From NCBI RefSeq assembly GCF_000004195.4, contig NC_030678.2, forward strand, positions 85,658,904-85,722,903: a stretch of 64,000 nucleotides of DNA. The letters are read 5' to 3'. Both the position numbers and the translations under genes were made by a program. Source of the DNA: Xenopus tropicalis. Lineage: Eukaryota > Chordata > Amphibia > Anura > Pipidae. The notes below the pieces were generated by a model. It worked only from the letters and a program-made list of their open reading frames with translations. It was not told the DNA's origin and ran no database searches. How positions within the stretch are numbered: position 1 is the first letter of the stretch; every line of letters begins with the position of its first letter. Shown in pieces: positions 58,880 through 64,000 of this stretch.

Positions 58880-60004
58880 GTGCATATTGATCCTTTACAA
58901 CATGGACTTTATGACCCAATAGATTCCCTGTAGTATCTTAATTTCTAGATATTCCAGGTTTTTTTGTAATGATAATACTTTGCATTCTGTTTATAGGATA
59001 CAGTACAAAGGAAATATAAACTATATTTCTGATATGGATATGGTTATAATGTACATTGTACATTAACAGGTTAATGCTATTTTTCCCCAATTATTTCTAA
59101 GTAGTCCCAAGGGAACAAGCATCTAGTATTAGAAGAGTGCATAATCCGCTATCACAGCTGGAGAACTTCACTCGGCACCATTAGAGAAATTTTGCAACTA
59201 ATACAAATCTTTGAATTATTAATTTTTTCTGTAACTGCCACAGGGCATAGCTCGGCATGCAAAACTGTTTCCGAAAGACATGAGCCACAATTAACCAATC
59301 ATAAAGCTTGCCTATGCAAGTTTTTTTTTTAATAACAATCTGTGATGTGCACTGACTTAGGAATGCATTCTAACAGATGTACTCTAGATAGGCTTTCCTA
59401 CAGTCATTTGTACTAACAGTGAGTGGTAAATGTTATTTTATTTTTGGATTTCATATCCCACGGCTCTTTTAATACTGTATTTTAAGTAGTCTACAATTGT
59501 TATGCCAATATGGAAAAGAAACATCTTACAGTTTTAAGTCAATTCACAAGGAGAATAGGATCTGATCTCTGCAGAAGAAAATTCAGAGCATGCTACACAA
59601 TTTAGTAGATTTTTAAATATTAATACTCCTTTGAAGTTAAAAAATTTGAGAACTTGCTAAAAGTCAGAGCTACCTTGTTCTGAAATAAAATAAAGTAGCA
59701 AATACATTTTTTTAACTAATGAGTTATTCAGGAAGGGTATTTTGAGCTTGAGTTGTGCTAATTTCCATCAGAAAATCTTGTTTAATTAGAAAAAAAATGA
59801 GACTTTTCTAGTTGTAATCAGTGAACTTAAAAAAAAAACTATTGATCATGTCTAATCAAACCTATTTGTAACGGTTAACCTCTTCAACTTAACCAGATTC
59901 TAAGATTGTGCAATGGCCTAAAAGAACAAGCAATTTCATATTCAAATATATTGGCATAGAAAATGGTTTGAATCATGCTTCTTAAAGTTTAGTGTCAGAC
60001 TTGC
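58880..60004. other. Unique intergenic sequence, no gene seen
   Basis: 59080-59320 has a balanced composition with ACAATTAACCAATCATAAAG and resembles conserved noncoding DNA, without direct proof. Confidence 0.4.
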
Positions 60005-60199
60005 TGTACCTAGAATACCTTGTACTTGATCCCAGCTAAAATATAATTAATCTTTACTAGGCAAAACAATCTTATTGGGTTTATTTAATGTTTAAATCAT
60101 TTTTAGTAGACTTAAGGTATGGAGATCCAAATTATGGAAAGATCCCTTATCCAGAAAACCACAGGTCCCAAGCATTCTGGATAACAGGTCCCATACCTG
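60005..60199 (-). mobile_element. Half copy of the CAGGTATGGG palindromic MITE
   Basis: Contains TACCTTGTACTTGATCCCAG and AGACTTAAGGTATGGAGATC, ending GGTCCCATACCTG followed by TA. The other half is missing. Confidence 0.8.
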
Positions 60200-60204
60200 T
60201 ACTT

Positions 60205-61385
60205 ACATAAAAATATGAATATAAGCACATTTACATTTTATACATTTGATCCATAATAGAATTTATATAGTAACAGTGGAAGTGTTTTAATTTAAATGTT
60301 ATAGTTCTTTTACAGGATGTATATGTAAGTGTTATGCAGGAGAAATGGATAGTAGATGTACTGTACAATATTGTTTAGTTTGGGTACATTTTAATCCTGT
60401 GAAGGGAAAAGGCCTTCATTACTAAACTTCCTATGTACTGTATAGATTTTCTTGGTATGTTGTATGGTTCTTGGTATCTTGAGTTTAACCATAGATGCCT
60501 ATGATTACTATTTCTAAGTACGAGGCAGTCTCCTCAACCTAATTTATTTGTTTTTACTTCTAAGTACGAAACTCATCAGGGGATGCTATCCAGACCACGC
60601 CATGTAACCAGCAAGTGAGCTTCCAAATGATGTATGGGATCTGCTGTTAACTATGTGATAGACCTGGTGGGGGGAAGGGGGGGGGGTCAGCAGTCAGGTC
60701 CCAACTTTTTAAGGGTAAGCAATTCCTGGTGTGTGATTGATTAACTCGGGGCATGTGTACCCAGATCTTAGAGTATTATTAAGTGAGTGCCCAGGGGTTT
60801 AAAATTGTAGCTTGTTTTTACCCTTTTGCGGAGTCATATACATTGAAATACTCTATTTACTGTTTGACTGAGTTTTAATGTTTAATGTTTTAAAGAATTG
60901 CTTTTTTACGTTTTGCAATTATATGTTATTTAATGTCTTACATATATTACAAGTAACTGATAATGTATATCCACAGTAAATTAAACAGCAGCTTTAGAGC
61001 TTTTCTTCTGGTGTTGCTGCAGGGCAGGAATCAGGGAGGATTTGATATGAAGGGTTTGTTACTTATTGGCAGCTGGGATGCAGACACTGTTCTGCAGAGA
61101 TAAATGTCATTGAATTGTGTATTCTGAGAGCTGTTTTCACCTTATTATTGAAAAACACTTGAAATCTACCAGAAGGCATTTCTCTTGGCGAATGTCTCCT
61201 AATTCAGGTAGTGACACAACAAACTGGTTGGAAAACATTTTATTTCAATAAATATAACATCCACCAAAACAAGACTTAACAGCATTTGATTCTTTCTGAA
61301 CAGGTTCTCAGAAATATCCCCCACTTTATATTTGAGGTTGGAAAAAGAAAATCAGAAACAAAGGATTTTTTCAAAAATAAACTTA
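60205..61385. other. Unique intergenic sequence, no gene seen
   Basis: A G-run at 60669-60687 (GGTGGGGGGAAGGGGGGGGG) could form a G-quadruplex. Otherwise unremarkable. Confidence 0.45.
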
Positions 61386-61387
61386 TT

Positions 61388-61562
61388 GGGGCTCATGTAT
61401 CAACACTGGGCAAAATTGCCATGGGCAGTAACACATAGCAACCAATAAGCTATTGGCTTTTCTCAGCCTGCTGCAGGTAGAACAATGAAAGCAACAATTT
61501 GATTGGTTGCCATGGGTTACTGCCTATGGGCAAATTTGCCCCAGTGTTGATAAATTACTCCC
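61388..61562 (+). mobile_element. Palindromic MITE (GGGGCTCATGTATCAACACTGG)
   Basis: GTATCAACACTGGGCAAA pairs with TTTGCCCCAGTGTTGATAA, and CCATGGGCAGTAACACATAG pairs with CATGGGTTACTGCC. The CAACCAATAAGC centre recalls other palindromic MITEs here. Confidence 0.8.
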
Positions 61563-61564
61563 AT

Positions 61565-63110
61565 TGTGGCTATTTCATCTTCAGCAGATTTTCATATTCA
61601 CCTTTATCAATCTCATTGCTTGGTGTAGTTCCAAATTACTCTTTTGTGGATTAAAGATCAAACTTGCCATGTATATTCTTTAGTAACACCCTGATTATCT
61701 ACTCGTGCTTATTTTAGCAGCCTCTTCATAGATGTCCAGGTTTCCCTTTCACTGCTATGATACGCATTGGTGCATACTTACTAATATATTGAATGTGGGA
61801 TATTATGCATTATGGTTGTGATGTAGATAATGACTATAAGACTGAATATATGATGATGTGTAGATAATGAAACGCTACAGTGGCTGCTATACCTTTCTAA
61901 TGGTAGTTTGCCAGCCTTTATTGGTGCTATTAAGAAATGAACACCTTCCAAAAACATGTGAATGTTTATCAACAAGAAGTTAATATACCAAAATTTGACA
62001 TACTCACATTATAGTTAACTGCAGATGTTGTGGAAAATGTTCATTTTTAATTTAGGTGTGTCAAAGTTGAAGTTTCACACTTTAGTAAATACACACCCCA
62101 TTGTGTGAACAGAAAAGTTAAAAGGTCTTTGGGAATAAAGTCAGTTTTTGGAGCTACATTACCATCTTTTAATTTTTTATTTATTTTATTTGGAAACATG
62201 GCAGCCCACTATTCACATGGCTGCACAGATGCTTCCAGAAGTTTGCTATAGTAGAATATGGGAGCACTGGAACAGCTAAAACTTGCAGGAGCCAAGGCTC
62301 CCAAAATTGGAAGTATGTTATTGCCTGAACAGTCTAAATTATTATGCACTGGTAACAACAGTCCAGATTCAATTGGATGAAAAAAGCTTATCTCCTAATT
62401 CGGTTGCTGATTTTACCAAAAAGTCCCAACGGGCCTGATTCAATTCCATTAAAAAACCTTATTTTTTGGTATATCAAATATCATGAAAATTTATGGGTGA
62501 GATTCAGTTTAGGGAGAAAAAAACTTCTCATAATTCAGTTGCATTTTATCCCATAGACTTCACTAGAGCTTTCTTGTGATAAACAGTGAGATTTTTTTTT
62601 TCATTGAATAGCCTTTGGCTCTATTGGACAATAAGAAACTGAATTAGAAGATAATACTGAAACTGAATATGAAAAAAAAACAGACATGAAGTAATAAAAA
62701 TGACACCACCAAAAACTGGTGAAAATAGAAAAAAAGTGGTATGTTTTGACAGTAGTGTTGATGAGACAAGAGAAAAAATGAGTATTGCAAAGTAGCACAC
62801 TGAATTATTGGGGTTTATGAGGGTTTCATCAATAGAAATATCATTTTTCTCAGTTGTAATGTAAGATTACATAGATATACAGGAAAATACTGTATGCTCC
62901 TAAATTTTAGGCTTATGGCATAAAAGGCTGTTTCTCTATCTGTGAAGAGTCCAGTTAAAAAAAGCCATTAAAAATTGATCCATTGCATTGGCTTCCTCCT
63001 GTAAGTGCACTAAAAGGCACAGATACTGTATCTATGGAAAAGGTTTAAAAATCCTGTCAGGCCAAGTAATTTATTGCATAGTTGATACGGTCCTCTCCCA
63101 ACACCCTGAA
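61565..63110. other. Intergenic sequence with a weak repeat-like block, no gene seen
   Basis: 62350-62640 repeats words such as GATTCAATT and AGATTCAGTT and may be a degraded MITE. Confidence 0.4.
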
Positions 63111-63117
63111 CAAACAT

Positions 63118-63284
63118 GGGGTATATTTATCATTTTGTGTAAAAAGTGGAGTAAAGCATTACCGGTGATGTTGCTCAGGGCAACCAATCAGCAATTAGAT
63201 TTAACGCATCTGATTGGCTGCTATGAGCAACATCACCGGTGATGTTTTACTCCACTTTTTACACAGCATGATAAATATACCCCC
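63118..63284 (+). mobile_element. Well-preserved PIF/Harbinger-type palindromic MITE
   Basis: GGGGTATATTTATCAT at the left and ATGATAAATATACCCC at the right. Inside, AAAAAGTGGAGTAAAGCATT and CACCGGTGATGTTTTACTCC, and CCAATCAG with CTGATTGG, pair almost completely. Same family as the element at 47813, but a better palindrome. No clear TWA duplication is visible. Confidence 0.85.
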
Positions 63285-63359
63285 TGTGATCTGAGGGCCA
63301 AACAGTTGGATCAGCCTGATATCAGTCATGGCAAAGTGACCAGATAGGGTAAAGATCCG

Positions 63360-63790
63360 TTGTGCTGCCCCAGCAGTTAATATCTGTGTATTATGTTTAA
63401 AGTTAATGGTTTAAATGCATATATATTGTTACACTGCCACCTAGTGACCAAGGACGCATTGCAACTTGTTTACTTCTAAGTCTGTATACCCTCCCATCCC
63501 CTTCCTTATATGTGAGTCAGTTCCTCCCATCATGCCATTCATGTTTCTGCTTTCCATGTGTGAGGAGCTACTCCAGGGGTTGGGAAAGCAATATTCCTTT
63601 TGACCTCCAGCATTTGTCCATCCACCCCAACATTTGTTCACCCACAACAGTAAAGAACCTTGTGTGGATTCCAAGTGCCTGTGAGTTCTGCAATCTGGCA
63701 AAGATTGCCTACATCGGTTGTGCCCGGCTCCATACAGGCCCAGGGTGAGAGGTCTCAGGGGAAACTCAGCCATTATCACAGCAATTGGAG
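63360..63790 (+). mobile_element. Possible solo-LTR-like block
   Basis: GC-balanced block with TTACACTGCCACCTAGTGAC near its start and AACAGTAAAGAACC (a possible AGTAAA signal) about 220 bp later, ending near CATTATCACA. This layout resembles an LTR, but no partner LTR, primer site or target duplication is seen. A 125-codon minus frame over it has no recognised domain. Confidence 0.25.
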
Positions 63791-64000
63791 TCAGAATATC
63801 CGTACATATTTTGATCAAGACAAAGTTTCATGGATAAATTTGCATTGTTGTCAGTACCAAACTTTTTTACAAACCCATACTAGGATTTCACCACAAAGAA
63901 AAAAAAAAGTACACCAACATGCCATTTTTATGGGCCCCTTGCCTTCCATATCAACTAATCATATTGGGATCCTCCACTGATCTATATAAGGAGCTGTCTG

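Overview
The window is vertebrate nuclear DNA, AT-rich and dense in interspersed repeats. The repeat content points to a clawed frog (Xenopus). It holds TTAA-flanked T2/Kolobok-type MITEs starting TTAAAGG, a short palindromic element bounded by CAGGTATAGG/CCTATACCTG with TA flanks, hAT-type MITEs starting TAGTGATGAGC, PIF/Harbinger-type palindromic MITEs, and CR1-like and L2-like LINE fragments. There is no prokaryotic gene organisation. Almost all short open frames are chance frames or pieces of repeats.

One host gene part can be recognised. The minus strand at 15897-16011 encodes 39 residues: a signal peptide followed by GMPHVIRIG, then a consensus GTAAGT donor. As I remember vertebrate GluK3 (GRIK3), its N-terminus aligns without gaps, so this is very probably coding exon 1 of the kainate receptor gene grik3. 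Positions 1-15896 are then the start of its first intron. Positions from about 16.0 to 16.7 kb are its 5' UTR and promoter area. The rest, to 64 kb, is upstream intergenic DNA. Exon 2 was looked for on the minus strand of 1-15.9 kb and not seen.

Intron side (1-15.9 kb): a possible retroelement 3' end (0.7-1.5 kb), a hAT MITE with a GC-rich insert (7.5-8.1 kb), a decayed L2-like reverse transcriptase on the minus strand (8.2-9.0 kb), and microsatellites. Upstream side: a promoter-like patch (19.0-19.2 kb), a (GATA)n tract and a 190-bp tandem duplication (19.4-20.2 kb), and an L2-like LINE carrying a T2 MITE inside its reading frame (23.9-25.0 kb). Next come a 247-bp retroposon-like insert with a 16-bp target duplication (28.1 kb), a MITE tandem dimer (28.5-28.9 kb), and a hAT element with an exact 8-bp target duplication that contains a CR1-like LINE (36.4-37.3 kb). 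Further on are nested MITEs (41.3-42.5 kb), a satellite array of about 390-bp units (43.7-45.2 kb), an interrupted CR1-like LINE (46-47.2 kb), and a decayed PIF/Harbinger transposon with part of its intron-containing transposase (55.6-57.3 kb). A run of three strong hairpins follows at 57.37-57.51 kb.

I found no convincing new biological system. The most useful points are the grik3 first exon, the datable nested insertions, the hairpin-ended retroposon, the satellite and the Harbinger remnant. Family names rest on remembered consensus features and visible termini, not on database searches.
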